From Berkiella sp964594635 (lineage in GTDB: Bacteria; Pseudomonadota; Gammaproteobacteria; Berkiellales; Berkiellaceae), in assembly GCA_964594635.1 (NCBI GenBank), contig CAZQMV010000006.1:1-64000 (forward strand): 64,000 nucleotides of DNA, given 5' to 3'. Position numbers and translations under genes: made by a program. Below, in pieces: positions 16,580 through 25,831 of the stretch. Every line of letters begins with the position of its first letter. The first letter of the stretch is position 1. The notes beneath the pieces were generated by a model. The model was given only the letters and a program-made list of their open reading frames with translations. It was not told where the DNA came from and did no database searches.

Positions 16580-17765
16580 AGACTACTTTTCCATTTTTGA
16601 TGACACTCTCACAGCGATTTTCACCAAAGTAATAGCTTAATTCCGCAGGCGACTTGATATCCCATAACACAAAATCAGCAATAAAACCTTGTGCTAATTT
16701 ACCTTTATGATTATTCATATTTAATGCTTTTGCCGCTTGCAGTGTGACACCTTGCAGGGCTTCAAGCGGTGTTAAGCCAAACAGCAAGCAACCCATGTTC
16801 ATCATTAATAGCAATGAGGTTGTGGGAGACGTGCCAGGATTGCAGTCTGTTGATAATGCGATAGGTATCCCGTATTTTCGTAATAATTGAACAGGAGGCT
16901 TCACAGTTTGCTGCAAGAAGTAGCAAGCACCAGGCAATAAAACGGCAACACTTCCTGCCGCTTTGAGAAGCTTTACACCTTCTTCATCTAAATATTCTAG
17001 GTGATCAGCACTCACAGCTTTAAATTCAACCGCTAATGATGGTCCAAGTCCTCGTGATAATTGTTCTGCATGAATTTTAATCGGTAAGTGATTTTTTTGC
17101 GCGAAAGCAAACAACGGCGCCAGATCTTTTGCACTAAATGCACCTGTTTCACAAAAGCCATCGATCGCATCCACTAAATTTTCTTTAATCAAAGTAGGCA
17201 ACACTACATTGACCAAATGATTCATATAGAGCTGATTATTTGAAAACTCACGAGGTAAAACATGAGCCCCTAAAAAAGTGGTCTGAATATCAACAGGATA
17301 ATTTTCGGATAACGCTCTGGCAACTTGAAGCATTCTTCGTTCTGTTTCTAAATCTAAGCCATAACCTGATTTGATCTCAAGCGTTGTCACACCCGCTATT
17401 ATCATGGATTGCAAGCGCTTTGCAGCTGCTTCATATAGTTCAGCAAAGCTCGCTTGGCGAGTTGCTTCAACGGTAGTTAAAATACCTCCGCCCTTTTGAC
17501 CCTTTAACCGTAGTTCAAAATCATTGACACGATTTTCTGCATAAACGAGATGGGTATGACAGTCAATTAAACCAGGCGTAATACAGCGGCCTTCGGCAGA
17601 ATGGAAACGTGCTTGTTTTGTGTAATGTGACGGGAGATCAGCTTCTTTACCGATCCAGACAATCTTGCTATTTTCTAAAACCATGGCTCCATTTTGAATC
17701 ATGCCATAATCATTCAGGCCATCCATTGTTACAAGATGCGCGTCATGCCAAATTGAATGATTCAT
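16569..17765 (-). CDS. hutI: Imidazolonepropionase
   Basis: HutI hydrolyses imidazolone-5-propionate to N-formimidoyl-glutamate. The chosen start MNHSIWHDAHLVTM gives 398 residues; an upstream start would run deep into hutG. Metal ligands of the amidohydrolase fold are visible in CHTHLVYAENR, in IHAEQLS, in the SADHLEYL segment, and in STDCNPGT. It overlaps hutG by 23 bases and hutU by 11 bases. Confidence 0.96.
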   Translation of the reverse strand: MNHSIWHDAHLVTMDGLNDYGMIQNGAMVLENSKIVWIGKEADLPSHYTKQARFHSAEGRCITPGLIDCHTHLVYAENRVNDFELRLKGQKGGGILTTVEATRQASFAELYEAAAKRLQSMIIAGVTTLEIKSGYGLDLETERRMLQVARALSENYPVDIQTTFLGAHVLPREFSNNQLYMNHLVNVVLPTLIKENLVDAIDGFCETGAFSAKDLAPLFAFAQKNHLPIKIHAEQLSRGLGPSLAVEFKAVSADHLEYLDEEGVKLLKAAGSVAVLLPGACYFLQQTVKPPVQLLRKYGIPIALSTDCNPGTSPTTSLLLMMNMGCLLFGLTPLEALQGVTLQAAKALNMNNHKGKLAQGFIADFVLWDIKSPAELSYYFGENRCESVIKNGKVVYAR

Positions 17766-18768
17766 AACGGTATAAGAACTCCGCAATACATTGTGCACCC
17801 AGCTTGGCTGTGATGTTGTTTTGATCATAAGGTGGTGCTAATTCAACCACCTCTAATGCAATCACTTTTTTAGAACAGGCAAGGCGTTGTAATAATGGCA
17901 AAACTTGCCATGGTGCTAAACCGAAAGGCGATACGGCGCTTACTCCAGGCGCATAAGCGCCTGAAAAAACATCTAAACAAACGCTGACATAGATAACATC
18001 GTGTGAAGCAATAATATTGTCAATGAAGTGCTGTGCTTTTAAAGCTGATTCATACATCTGTTCACAGCTCAGATATTTAACGTTCCATTGTTTGGCAGTA
18101 TTAAACAAAGCTTGTGTGTTACTACTTTGTTTAATGCCTAAACAATAATAATTAAAAGCAGCTTTTCTTGCCTGACACTCTTTCGCCATTTGCAAAAAGG
18201 CGGTACCAGATGAACCTTGATCTCCAGGTAACTTTGGTCGCATATCAAAGTGTGCATCAAAATTAATAATAGCGACATTTTTGCCAGAAATGGCATCTTT
18301 TAAGCCACAGTAGGTTCCCCAAGCCGTTTCATGCCCTCCGCCTAATACAATAGGGAAAGCACGTTTAGCCAGCAGCGATTTTACTGTTTCACTCAAATAA
18401 TATTGCGCTTGCTCTAAATGACCACTAGGACAGGTAATATCGCCAAGATCGAGGATCTCAATCGATAACGCTTTTTCATGTAAGGGAAAGTTTGCTAAGG
18501 CTTGTCGTAATGCTTGAGGAGCCGCTTTTGCCCCAACGCGACCAAGGTTGCGCCGTACGCCTTCATCACATGCAAACCCCAACAACGTGACTATGGGGTT
18601 TTGCATTATCGATGAGTCGGCTATGAATGTTTCGATACTTTTACATTGAACGATTTGAAAAAAACGATCCGCTGTATCGCTATTATCTGTTCGTCCCTGC
18701 CAATCTGTATGATTGGGTAAAGTATAATCGGCTTTACTAAATTTGGGATAATTGTGCATGAATTTCAT
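17743..18768 (-). CDS. hutG: Formimidoylglutamase (arginase family)
   Basis: HutG hydrolyses N-formimidoyl-glutamate to glutamate and formamide, completing the four-enzyme route. The arginase-family manganese motifs are all present: GGGHETAWG, NFDAHFDMR and CLDVFSGAYAPG. Three starts are possible: TTG at 18774, ATG at 18768 and ATG at 18759. I give the first ATG, about 341 residues. The start lies inside the 3' end of the upstream Sel1 gene and no strong ribosome site is visible, so translation is probably coupled. No hutC-type repressor gene is adjacent. Confidence 0.93.
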   Translation of the reverse strand: MKFMHNYPKFSKADYTLPNHTDWQGRTDNSDTADRFFQIVQCKSIETFIADSSIMQNPIVTLLGFACDEGVRRNLGRVGAKAAPQALRQALANFPLHEKALSIEILDLGDITCPSGHLEQAQYYLSETVKSLLAKRAFPIVLGGGHETAWGTYCGLKDAISGKNVAIINFDAHFDMRPKLPGDQGSSGTAFLQMAKECQARKAAFNYYCLGIKQSSNTQALFNTAKQWNVKYLSCEQMYESALKAQHFIDNIIASHDVIYVSVCLDVFSGAYAPGVSAVSPFGLAPWQVLPLLQRLACSKKVIALEVVELAPPYDQNNITAKLGAQCIAEFLYRYESFNLA

Positions 18769-19426
18769 GCTCAACTTGCAAACGAGCTTCAGCCAATGCT
18801 TGTGGAGAAACTTTTTCTTGCAATTTGGTTTTATAAACGCTGCTTAATTGCGAACCTTGCTTTGCTGCACGCTCTAACCATGCCACCGCTTGTGGAATAT
18901 TTTCAGCGGTTCCCATACCTGTGCCAAGTGCCAACCCTAATTTATATTGAGCTTGAGGATGCCCTTTTGCGGCAGCTTTGCGATACCATTCCAAGGACTT
19001 TTGCGGATCTCTTTCTACGCCTGCTCCTTTTTCATATAAAAAAGCCATGCGCATTTGTGCAGCGACTAAACCTTTGTTCGCCGCTTTCTCATAATATTCA
19101 AAAGCTGTTTTAAGGTTTTTTTCAACGCCTTTACCTTTGCTATACAAACCTCCTAAACGATAATCCGCCATGGGATCACCTAATTGGCTCGCCTTTTGAT
19201 AATAATGAACTGATTTTGTTAAGTTGTGGTTAATTTTGCGACCAAAGTAATAGTGGTCACCTAACTTTACAAGAGCTGTCGTATTGCCTTTGTTTGCTTC
19301 AGCCATGAGCTGTTGAAGCTCATTTTTAGACTTAATTTCAACGGTAGATTTCAGCTCAGAAGACAAGCTTATTGTAGGGTAGCTGCATAAAGTGACTAAT
19401 ATTATCAGTGACATCCTGTACAACAT
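18737..19426 (-). CDS. Exported Sel1-repeat (tetratricopeptide-like) protein
   Basis: A 229-residue protein with a signal peptide (MLYRMSLIILVTLCSYPTIS) followed by four or five Sel1-like repeats of about 36 residues; typical cores are ADYRLGGLYSKGKGVEKN and AQYKLGLALGTGMGTAEN. GAGGAA lies just upstream of this ATG. The longer reading from 19639 is rejected because it would run into tatD. Sel1 proteins are scaffolds for protein-protein contact and are frequent in Legionellales, where some act at the host interface. The partner here is unknown. Its 3' end overlaps the start of hutG by 32 bases. Confidence 0.85.
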   Translation of the reverse strand: MLYRMSLIILVTLCSYPTISLSSELKSTVEIKSKNELQQLMAEANKGNTTALVKLGDHYYFGRKINHNLTKSVHYYQKASQLGDPMADYRLGGLYSKGKGVEKNLKTAFEYYEKAANKGLVAAQMRMAFLYEKGAGVERDPQKSLEWYRKAAAKGHPQAQYKLGLALGTGMGTAENIPQAVAWLERAAKQGSQLSSVYKTKLQEKVSPQALAEARLQVEHEIHAQLSQI

Positions 19427-19466
19427 GGCAAATTCCTCATCTAGCTTCGTCAAAATATATTCAATG

Positions 19467-20231
19467 CTACGATGGAGGGGAAAACAAAGTAAAGAAGTTT
19501 TCAGTGGTATGCTTTGCAATCGTCTCAATTGTTTCACCACGTAGTGCCGAAATAAACTCAGCAACATGACAAACATAACCGGGTTGATTCGTTTTTCCGC
19601 GATGCGGCACAGGAGCCAGATACGGTGAATCCGTTTCAATTAACATTCTATCTAAAGGCACTTTTTTAGCGACAGCTTGTAACTCGGTCGCATTTTTAAA
19701 CGTCACAATGCCTGAGAAAGAAATATAAAAGTCTAAATCAAGCGCCTGACGTGCAGTTTCCCAATCTTCAGTAAAACAATGCATAACTCCACCAACACGT
19801 TTAGCATCATTTTCTTGAAGCAACTTGATAGTATCTTCTTTGGCTTGACGGGTATGAATAATCAATGGCTTATCTAGTTGCTTTGCACATTCAATATGGG
19901 CAATGAATCTATCTTGTTGCCACTTTTTATCACCCTCTACTCGAAAGTAATCTAAACCAGTTTCACCAATGGCAATGACACGCTCATTTTTCGCTAAAGG
20001 GTATAAATCAGACGCGCTAATGACATGTTCTGGCAATTCATTAGGGTGCAAGCCAACAGAAATATACACATTCGGATGAGCATTGGTGATTTGCGTTAAG
20101 GCTTTATGATCGTCTAATGTCACGGCAACGCATAAAAAATGCATGACGCCTTGCTCTTTGGCATATAACAAAGCAGCATCAACATCTTCAAGCATATTTA
20201 GGTGGCAATGGGAATCAACATAAGTATTCAT
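19467..20231 (-). CDS. TatD-family metal-dependent deoxyribonuclease
   Basis: A 254-residue TIM-barrel hydrolase of the TatD/YcfH family. Metal-binding residues are seen in DSHCHLN (residues 6-12), GETGLDYF, IIHTRQAKED, the HCF motif, and ETDSPYLAP. Family members are 3'-5' exonucleases or D-aminoacyl-tRNA-like hydrolases; the substrate here cannot be told. Its position after holB and pilZ, seven bases downstream of pilZ, is the classic ycfH location in the tmk-holB cluster. Confidence 0.93.
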   Translation of the reverse strand: MNTYVDSHCHLNMLEDVDAALLYAKEQGVMHFLCVAVTLDDHKALTQITNAHPNVYISVGLHPNELPEHVISASDLYPLAKNERVIAIGETGLDYFRVEGDKKWQQDRFIAHIECAKQLDKPLIIHTRQAKEDTIKLLQENDAKRVGGVMHCFTEDWETARQALDLDFYISFSGIVTFKNATELQAVAKKVPLDRMLIETDSPYLAPVPHRGKTNQPGYVCHVAEFISALRGETIETIAKHTTENFFTLFSPPS

Positions 20232-20238
20232 AGAATGG

Positions 20239-20616
20239 CTACAATGTATGGGTAGGACGTTCGGATTTTAAAGCACCTGCTAAGTAAGTTTCAATCTTAT
20301 TACGAACTTTTGAACCCTCTTCACCATTAAACTGTACACCAACACCTGCAGCACGATTACCTTGAGCACCACTTGGTGTGATCCAAACAACTTTTGCAGT
20401 CAAAGGTAACTTTTCAGTTTCTTCCATTAAATTGAGGAACATGCTGATTTCATCCCCCAATTGATACGGTTTATTGGTAGGAATAAATAAGCCACCATTT
20501 TTAATAAAAGGCATATACGTTGCATATAACACCGCTTTATCCCGAATGGTCAAAGATAAGACGCCATGCTTTGGTTTAGCGGCTTCCTCTTCCATCGGTA
20601 AGTTGGCAGAGTTCAT
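20239..20616 (-). CDS. pilZ: PilZ-domain type IV pilus assembly protein
   Basis: A 125-residue single PilZ domain. It matches the short PilZ found between holB and tatD in many gammaproteobacteria and needed for type IV pilus assembly with PilB and FimX. The N-terminal RxxxR c-di-GMP motif of the larger superfamily is not evident, as is usual for this subgroup. The start MNSANLPMEEEA has a GGGGAG site six bases upstream and lies 41 bases inside the end of holB. Confidence 0.9.
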   Translation of the reverse strand: MNSANLPMEEEAAKPKHGVLSLTIRDKAVLYATYMPFIKNGGLFIPTNKPYQLGDEISMFLNLMEETEKLPLTAKVVWITPSGAQGNRAAGVGVQFNGEEGSKVRNKIETYLAGALKSERPTHTL

Positions 20617-21571
20617 TCTTTACTCCCCTCAACACATGCCATTCATTAAAAAGTGATTCCAATAATAACTGCTTGTTGAGCCCCGGCTGCTTTAGTGCTT
20701 GTATCGCATCAACCACGCTATCTAAAAAGCCAAATAAGCGCGAAATAGGAAGGTGCGACAAACTCGCTAATTGCGAGGCATGCGTGGCTGTAAACACAGT
20801 TCGGCCACTTGCAATAAAAAGAATCAACTCAGTTATCCAATAATATAGCAAGTATAGTGCTTCTCGTGTGTCAGACATTAACCAACGCTGGTTATCCGGC
20901 GCATAAAAATCGCTAAGGCTTTCTGAACAAAGGATTATTGCAAGCTCTGCCCCTGATACATCCAGTGTTTTAAGGGGAACTCCCCCCGCTACTTTAAGCT
21001 GCCACATTAAATCGGGGACAGCTTTTGTCGGATACTGTTGCTGTAGCCAGTTTACACCCTCTTTACGAGAAGGCACTGGCACGGGTAGAACAAAACAACG
21101 ACTTTTAACGGTCGGTAAAACAGCGTTTTGATGTTTAGCCAATAAAATAAAAAAAGTGTGTTGAGGGGGCTCTTCTAATGTTTTAAGCAGGGCATTAGCA
21201 CAAGCTACCGTTAAATTATCAGCCACTATCACCACGACACGATTGCCAGATTGATGAGATGCTTGGCTTAAATAAACAATGATCTCACGCACATCATCAA
21301 TACTGATATTGACATTATTCTCACCTAAGTAACGAAAATCAGGATGATGTTGCTCTGATAAAAGATGACATGAACGACAATGCCCACAAGCACGATTCCC
21401 TTGGGGCTTCAGACACAATAATAATTGCGAGAGATCGTTCACCAAGGTTTCTTGACCAAGTCCTTCTTGTCCCACAAGTAATAAAGCATGGGGAAATTTT
21501 TTTGACTGGTACAATTTTTCTAATTGATGCGCTACCTTGTGAAGCCAGGGATACGCTGCATTTTGCTTCAT
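20576..21571 (-). CDS. holB: DNA polymerase III delta' subunit
   Basis: The delta' subunit belongs to the clamp loader that places the beta sliding clamp on DNA. The start ATG overlaps the tmk stop as ATGA, giving 331 residues. The zinc module is visible as CGHCRSC near residue 60, and the AAA+ domain contains the SRC-type sequence TVKSRCF. The P-loop region reads GQEGLGQETLV without a proper GKT, as expected because delta' does not hydrolyse ATP. It overlaps tmk by four bases and pilZ by 41. Confidence 0.95.
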   Translation of the reverse strand: MKQNAAYPWLHKVAHQLEKLYQSKKFPHALLLVGQEGLGQETLVNDLSQLLLCLKPQGNRACGHCRSCHLLSEQHHPDFRYLGENNVNISIDDVREIIVYLSQASHQSGNRVVVIVADNLTVACANALLKTLEEPPQHTFFILLAKHQNAVLPTVKSRCFVLPVPVPSRKEGVNWLQQQYPTKAVPDLMWQLKVAGGVPLKTLDVSGAELAIILCSESLSDFYAPDNQRWLMSDTREALYLLYYWITELILFIASGRTVFTATHASQLASLSHLPISRLFGFLDSVVDAIQALKQPGLNKQLLLESLFNEWHVLRGVKNELCQLTDGRGSR

Positions 21572-22209
21572 GCAAAAGACATCCAATGCGATTCAATAAT
21601 GTCGCTTAAACGTTCTTTCACCTGACTCAATTCTTTTGAAGCATCAACGACAATATATTGCTCCGGGTTCTGTGATGCTCGTGTTAAATAGAACTGACGA
21701 ATTTTTTCAAAAAACGATGCTTTTTCTTTTTCAAAGCGATCAAGCACGCGATTATGTTGAATGCGACCTAAAGCCACTTCAACAGGCGCATCTAAGATCA
21801 GCGTATAATCTGGTCGAAAGTTGCCCAACGTCCATTCATTCAAGCGATCGATGGTATTCAAATCGATGCCACGTCCTGCGCCTTGATAGGCATACGTTGC
21901 ATCGGTAAAACGATCACAAATAACCCACTTACCTTCCTGTAACGCAGGTTTTATCACCTGTTCAACATGTTGTGATCTTGCAGCATACAGTAACAATAAT
22001 TCGGTTTGTGGCAAGGTCTTTTCTGGAAATTCTGTTAGTAAAATATCCCGAACACGTTCACCCAAGGGCGTACCGCCAGGTTCTCGTGTTAAGACAACTT
22101 CGCACCCTTTTTTCTCAAGGCACTGGGCTATAAATTGAATGTTGCTTGATTTTCCAACACCTTCAATGCCCTCAACAGTAATAAATTTAGGATTATTTTT
22201 TGGACTCAT
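21568..22209 (-). CDS. tmk: Thymidylate kinase
   Basis: Tmk phosphorylates dTMP to dTDP for DNA synthesis. The 213-residue protein has the P-loop GIEGVGKS near residue 14, the DR(Y/F/H) motif as CDRFTDATYAYQGAGRG, and the REPGGTPLGE segment typical of the family. The ATG shares one base with the mltG stop and has AAGGA upstream. It belongs to the mltG-tmk-holB-pilZ-tatD run. Confidence 0.97.
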   Translation of the reverse strand: MSPKNNPKFITVEGIEGVGKSSNIQFIAQCLEKKGCEVVLTREPGGTPLGERVRDILLTEFPEKTLPQTELLLLYAARSQHVEQVIKPALQEGKWVICDRFTDATYAYQGAGRGIDLNTIDRLNEWTLGNFRPDYTLILDAPVEVALGRIQHNRVLDRFEKEKASFFEKIRQFYLTRASQNPEQYIVVDASKELSQVKERLSDIIESHWMSFA

Positions 22210-23222
22210 TAGATATCCTTGCCTCTGAGTGTAGCGATATATCGAGCAACCGCTTGATTATGCTCTAGTAGCGTATTGGAAAATACGTGCGTGCCATCAC
22301 CTTTGGCCACAAAATAAAGCGCTTCGCTTTTATCAGGGTGAAGTGCTGCCTCAATCGATTTTATGCCAGGTAGCGCAATAGGTCCTGGGGGCAAACCCGC
22401 GTGACGATAAGTGTTATAGGGATTATCTGATTGTAAATTCTCTTTGGTGATATAACCGTTGTATAAGTTTTGTAGCCCATAAACAACCGTGGGATCAGCT
22501 TGCAAACGCATATTTTTCAGTATTCTTCTTTGAAATACTCCAGAAATTTTCTCACGCTCAACATCACTACCTGTCTCTTTTTCGATAATAGATGCCAAAA
22601 TAAGCGCTTCATAAGGTGACTTAATCACAATATTCACATCACGATTTTGCCAAGCTTTGGTTAATTTTTCGTTCATTGTTCTTCTGGCACGCAACAGTAA
22701 AGTCTTATCTGTTGTTTTCGCTTTGAAGTGATATGTATCTGGAAAAAATAATCCTTCTGGAGAGCCTGATTCTCCTAAAGACGCCATCATTTCCTGATCA
22801 CTTTTTTCCCATAGCGTTTTTTTAATTGCCGGATGAAATTGCATCGCCCTTAGCATTTGAGCAAAAGTCATCCCTTCTGTCACGGTAAAAGAATGAATGA
22901 TGACATCGCCCTTGATAAATTTATTCAATAATTGAGCTGGGGTAATATTGCGCGGAAAAACATATTCTCCGGCTTGGATCCCTTTATGTAAGCCTTTTAC
23001 CTTAATATAAGCGTAAAAAAGCGGCGCTTCAAAGGAACGAATGACTTGTCTCTCTTCTAGCTGTGAAAGAATCGTTCGAACAGAACTTCCTTCCATAATT
23101 TGAAAATAGATCGCAGAGGAATTCGTATTGAGCGGCTTAAATGGAAAAAAAAGTGCCACATAAGAAAATGCCAGTAACAACAGCGACACAAAAGCGATAG
23201 TGAGATATTTCAGACGTGCCAT
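22209..23222 (-). CDS. mltG: Endolytic peptidoglycan transglycosylase MltG
   Basis: MltG cuts nascent glycan strands inside the chain and is thought to set their length. The 337-residue protein has one N-terminal membrane helix (about residues 7-27), a LysM-like segment, and the YceG catalytic domain. The catalytic glutamate is in SIIEKETG, and the conserved region ADPTVVYGL and the GLPPGPIALPG loop are present. It lies between fabF and tmk as in most gammaproteobacteria. Confidence 0.95.
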   Translation of the reverse strand: MARLKYLTIAFVSLLLLAFSYVALFFPFKPLNTNSSAIYFQIMEGSSVRTILSQLEERQVIRSFEAPLFYAYIKVKGLHKGIQAGEYVFPRNITPAQLLNKFIKGDVIIHSFTVTEGMTFAQMLRAMQFHPAIKKTLWEKSDQEMMASLGESGSPEGLFFPDTYHFKAKTTDKTLLLRARRTMNEKLTKAWQNRDVNIVIKSPYEALILASIIEKETGSDVEREKISGVFQRRILKNMRLQADPTVVYGLQNLYNGYITKENLQSDNPYNTYRHAGLPPGPIALPGIKSIEAALHPDKSEALYFVAKGDGTHVFSNTLLEHNQAVARYIATLRGKDI

Positions 23223-23248
23223 GGTGATTCTTAAAGATACTGATATTT

Positions 23249-23340
23249 GAGAGCTTTGGTTGTTTAACGCTCACTTCAGGAAACTCGCGCCTGTGGCGCT
23301 CAAACAACCTTCTGTTCACTTATAAACAACTAAAGCTCTC
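23249..23340 (-). repeat. 92-bp imperfect palindrome between fabF and mltG
   Basis: The arms are 23249-23266 and 23323-23340; they pair over 18 positions with one G-T wobble. Inside are a GCGCC/GGCGC hairpin (23287-23299) and a second copy of AAACAAC (23302-23309) that could compete for the left arm. It fills most of the 126-bp spacer. It could act as an attenuator, an mRNA-stability element or a small inverted-repeat insertion. Confidence 0.6.
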
Positions 23341-23348
23341 TTAAACAT

Positions 23349-24599
23349 TTAAATGCGTTTAAAAATCAACGCGCCGTTTGTCCCGCCAAAGCCAAATGAA
23401 TTAGACATACAAATGTCCATCTTCATTTCGCGAGCATGATTGGGAATAAAATCTAAATCACACTCAGGACTTGGATTTTCAAGGTTAATTGTGGGTGGTG
23501 CAATCTGATCCCGTAAAGCTAATATGGAGAAAATAGCTTCAACAGCACCAGCAGCTCCCAGTAAATGCCCCGTCATCGATTTAGTTGAACTCACAGGAAC
23601 ACGCTTCGCATGTTCGCCTAAGGCTGCTTTGATGGCTAAGCATTCTCCTAAATCACCTACCGGCGTGGAGGTACCATGAGCGTTCACATAGTCCACGGCA
23701 TCCTGATTTAATCCGGCATCTTGTAACGCATTTGTCATTGCCGCCGCTTCACCAAGACCACCTTCTGAGTAAGAAGTGATATGGAAAGCTGATGCGCTCA
23801 TTCCAAAACCCACTAATTCAGCGTAAATTTTTGCACCGCGTTTTTTGGCATGCTCATACTCTTCAAGCACCACAACACCTGAACCATCACCCAGCACAAA
23901 ACCATCTCGGTCTTTATCCCAAGGGCGACTTGCCTTTTCAGGTTCATCATTACGGGTTGATAAAGCGCGCGAAGCCGCAAAACCACCTAATCCAAGCGGT
24001 GTACTTGCTCTTTCAGCTCCACCGGCGATCATGATGTCAGCATCACCATAGACAACGCTGCGAGCAGCCATACCGATGCTATGAGCACCTGTTGTGCAAG
24101 CCGTTGCAAATGCAAGATTAGGGCCTTTAAAGCCATACATAATCGAGACATGCCCAGAAATCATATTGATGATGGCGCCCGGAATAAAAAATGGGGACAC
24201 CCGCCTTGGGCCGGCCTTTAATAATTCTTCATAATTCTTTTCGATGAACGCAAGACCACCAATTCCTGAACCAACGGATATACCAATTCTGGCAGCGTTG
24301 TCCGGATTGGCTGCTAAGCCTGCGTCTTGAATTGCTTGAACTGCAGCAGCAATACCGTATTGCACAAAAGTATCCATTTTGCGGACATCTTTTGATGAAA
24401 TACCATAATCATTGGGATCGAAATTTCGGATCAACCCGCCAATGCGCGCACTATAGTTGCTCACATCAAAACTGTCGATCAGCGTGATACCGCTCTTTCC
24501 AGCAAGAATATTTCGCCAGGTAGGTTCCACTGCATTTCCAAGTGGCGAAATGATCCCTAAGCCAGTCACTACTACTCGACGTTGTCGTTGACTGCTCAT
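23349..24599 (-). CDS. fabF: 3-oxoacyl-ACP synthase II
   Basis: FabF elongates acyl chains by condensing malonyl-ACP with acyl-ACP. It has 416 residues, as expected. The catalytic cysteine is in ATACTTGAHS near residue 167, and the two active-site histidines are in NAHGTSTPVGD and STKSMTGHLLGAAGAVE. The C-terminal NSFGFGGTN motif is intact. It follows acpP across 53 bp that contain a hairpin. Confidence 0.97.
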   Translation of the reverse strand: MSSQRQRRVVVTGLGIISPLGNAVEPTWRNILAGKSGITLIDSFDVSNYSARIGGLIRNFDPNDYGISSKDVRKMDTFVQYGIAAAVQAIQDAGLAANPDNAARIGISVGSGIGGLAFIEKNYEELLKAGPRRVSPFFIPGAIINMISGHVSIMYGFKGPNLAFATACTTGAHSIGMAARSVVYGDADIMIAGGAERASTPLGLGGFAASRALSTRNDEPEKASRPWDKDRDGFVLGDGSGVVVLEEYEHAKKRGAKIYAELVGFGMSASAFHITSYSEGGLGEAAAMTNALQDAGLNQDAVDYVNAHGTSTPVGDLGECLAIKAALGEHAKRVPVSSTKSMTGHLLGAAGAVEAIFSILALRDQIAPPTINLENPSPECDLDFIPNHAREMKMDICMSNSFGFGGTNGALIFKRI

Positions 24600-24618
24600 A
24601 TTAGCTCCATTGCATTAA

Positions 24619-24643
24619 GTGGCACACCCCAAGGATGTGCCAC
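24619..24643 (-). promoter_or_regulatory. Hairpin between acpP and fabF
   Basis: Perfect eight-base stem GTGGCACA/TGTGCCAC with a nine-base loop, ten bases past the acpP stop. No T-run follows on the minus strand, so it is more likely a partial attenuator or 3' stabiliser that keeps acpP mRNA in excess over fabF than a full terminator. The role is inferred. Confidence 0.6.
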
Positions 24644-24652
24644 CCAAAAGCG

Positions 24653-24895
24653 TTACTTCTTCTTAGCGTGTTCTTCGACGTATGCAATCGCTTCACGAAG
24701 AGTAGTGATGTTCCCAGCTTCTTCGTCAGGGATCTCAATCTCAAATTCTTCTTCTAGGGCCATTACTAACTCGACCGTGTCGAGTGAGTCTGCACCCAAA
24801 TCATCTACAAATTTAGATTCTGGTTGGACCTTATCGCGTTCAAGACCTAATTGCTCAACGACGATATCGGTTACCCGCTCCTCAATACTGTTCAT
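24653..24895 (-). CDS. acpP: Acyl carrier protein
   Basis: ACP carries growing acyl chains on a phosphopantetheine arm. I start at MNSIEERVTDIVV, 80 residues, with AGGA ten bases upstream; an upstream ATG would add seven residues without precedent in the family. The modified serine is in DLGADSLDTVELVM. The protein is highly acidic, as expected. It lies between fabG and fabF, the standard position. Confidence 0.96.
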   Translation of the reverse strand: MNSIEERVTDIVVEQLGLERDKVQPESKFVDDLGADSLDTVELVMALEEEFEIEIPDEEAGNITTLREAIAYVEEHAKKK

Positions 24896-25055
24896 GACAA
24901 CTTGTTCCTCAGCCATTTTTTCGACTTGCGCTCCACAGTTTAATAAGTAAAAAACTAACTACCCAAAAAACACCTGGGCTTAACGTGCGGAAATGCTAGC
25001 AAAATTCCGTTCCTCACGCCACCTTTCTTCCTCAGGTAATCTAATTTTAAGTTAT

Positions 25056-25814
25056 TTAACTCATGTACATTCCACCATTCACGTGGATGGTTTCCCCCGT
25101 GATATAGCTAGCTTGCTCTGATGCCAAAAAGGCAACGCTAGCAGCAATATCTGTTGCATCCCCCATCTTACCCATGGGAATGCTTTGTAATAATCCTGTG
25201 CGCTGTGCGTCATTTAATTCACGTGTCATATCAGTATCAATAAATCCGGGCGCAATCACATTCACGGTAATACCACGCGATGCAATTTCTTTTGCCAAGG
25301 ATTTTGAAAAACCGATCACACCCGCTTTAGTCGCAGCATAGTTTGCTTGACCTGCATTGCCTGTTGCACCAACAACAGAGCTGACTGAGATAATTCTACC
25401 CCACTGCATCTTAACCATATCCCGCAAGCATGCTTTCGTTACACGAAACACACCCGTTAAATTTGTTTCAATGGTCTTATCCCACTCTTCATCTTTCATG
25501 CGCAGCATTAAATTATCATTGGTAACACCAGCGTTATTAACGAGAATAGAAATGGGAGCACCGGCTTTGCTTTTAATATCTGCAATCAAAGCTGTGACGC
25601 TTTCGGCATTGCAAACATCTAAAACCACACCATAGCCTTTGATACCTTGCTGCTCGAAATAGTGCGAAATACTCATCGCGCCTTTTTCAGAAGTCGCGCT
25701 GCCAATGACTGTGGCCCCCATCTGCCCTAAGGTGAGTGCTATTGCTTGGCCAATACCACGACTCGCACCCGTGACTAAAGCGACTTTGCCTTCTAATGAA
25801 GAAAGTTGCCACAT
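25056..25814 (-). CDS. fabG: 3-oxoacyl-ACP reductase
   Basis: FabG reduces 3-oxoacyl-ACP with NADPH. The 252-residue short-chain dehydrogenase has the nucleotide-binding motif TGASRGIGQA, the NNAG motif (LVNNAGVTND), and the catalytic Ser-Tyr-Lys set in SSVVGATGNAGQANYAATKAG. It is preceded by fabD with a 17-bp spacer and followed by a 160-bp gap before acpP. Confidence 0.97.
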   Translation of the reverse strand: MWQLSSLEGKVALVTGASRGIGQAIALTLGQMGATVIGSATSEKGAMSISHYFEQQGIKGYGVVLDVCNAESVTALIADIKSKAGAPISILVNNAGVTNDNLMLRMKDEEWDKTIETNLTGVFRVTKACLRDMVKMQWGRIISVSSVVGATGNAGQANYAATKAGVIGFSKSLAKEIASRGITVNVIAPGFIDTDMTRELNDAQRTGLLQSIPMGKMGDATDIAASVAFLASEQASYITGETIHVNGGMYMS

Positions 25815-25831
25815 ACTATTTCCCCTCGCGT

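Noticed and set aside
19427..19639. N-terminal extension of the Sel1 protein
   Set aside because: It overlaps tatD, and the inner start has a ribosome site and a proper signal peptide.
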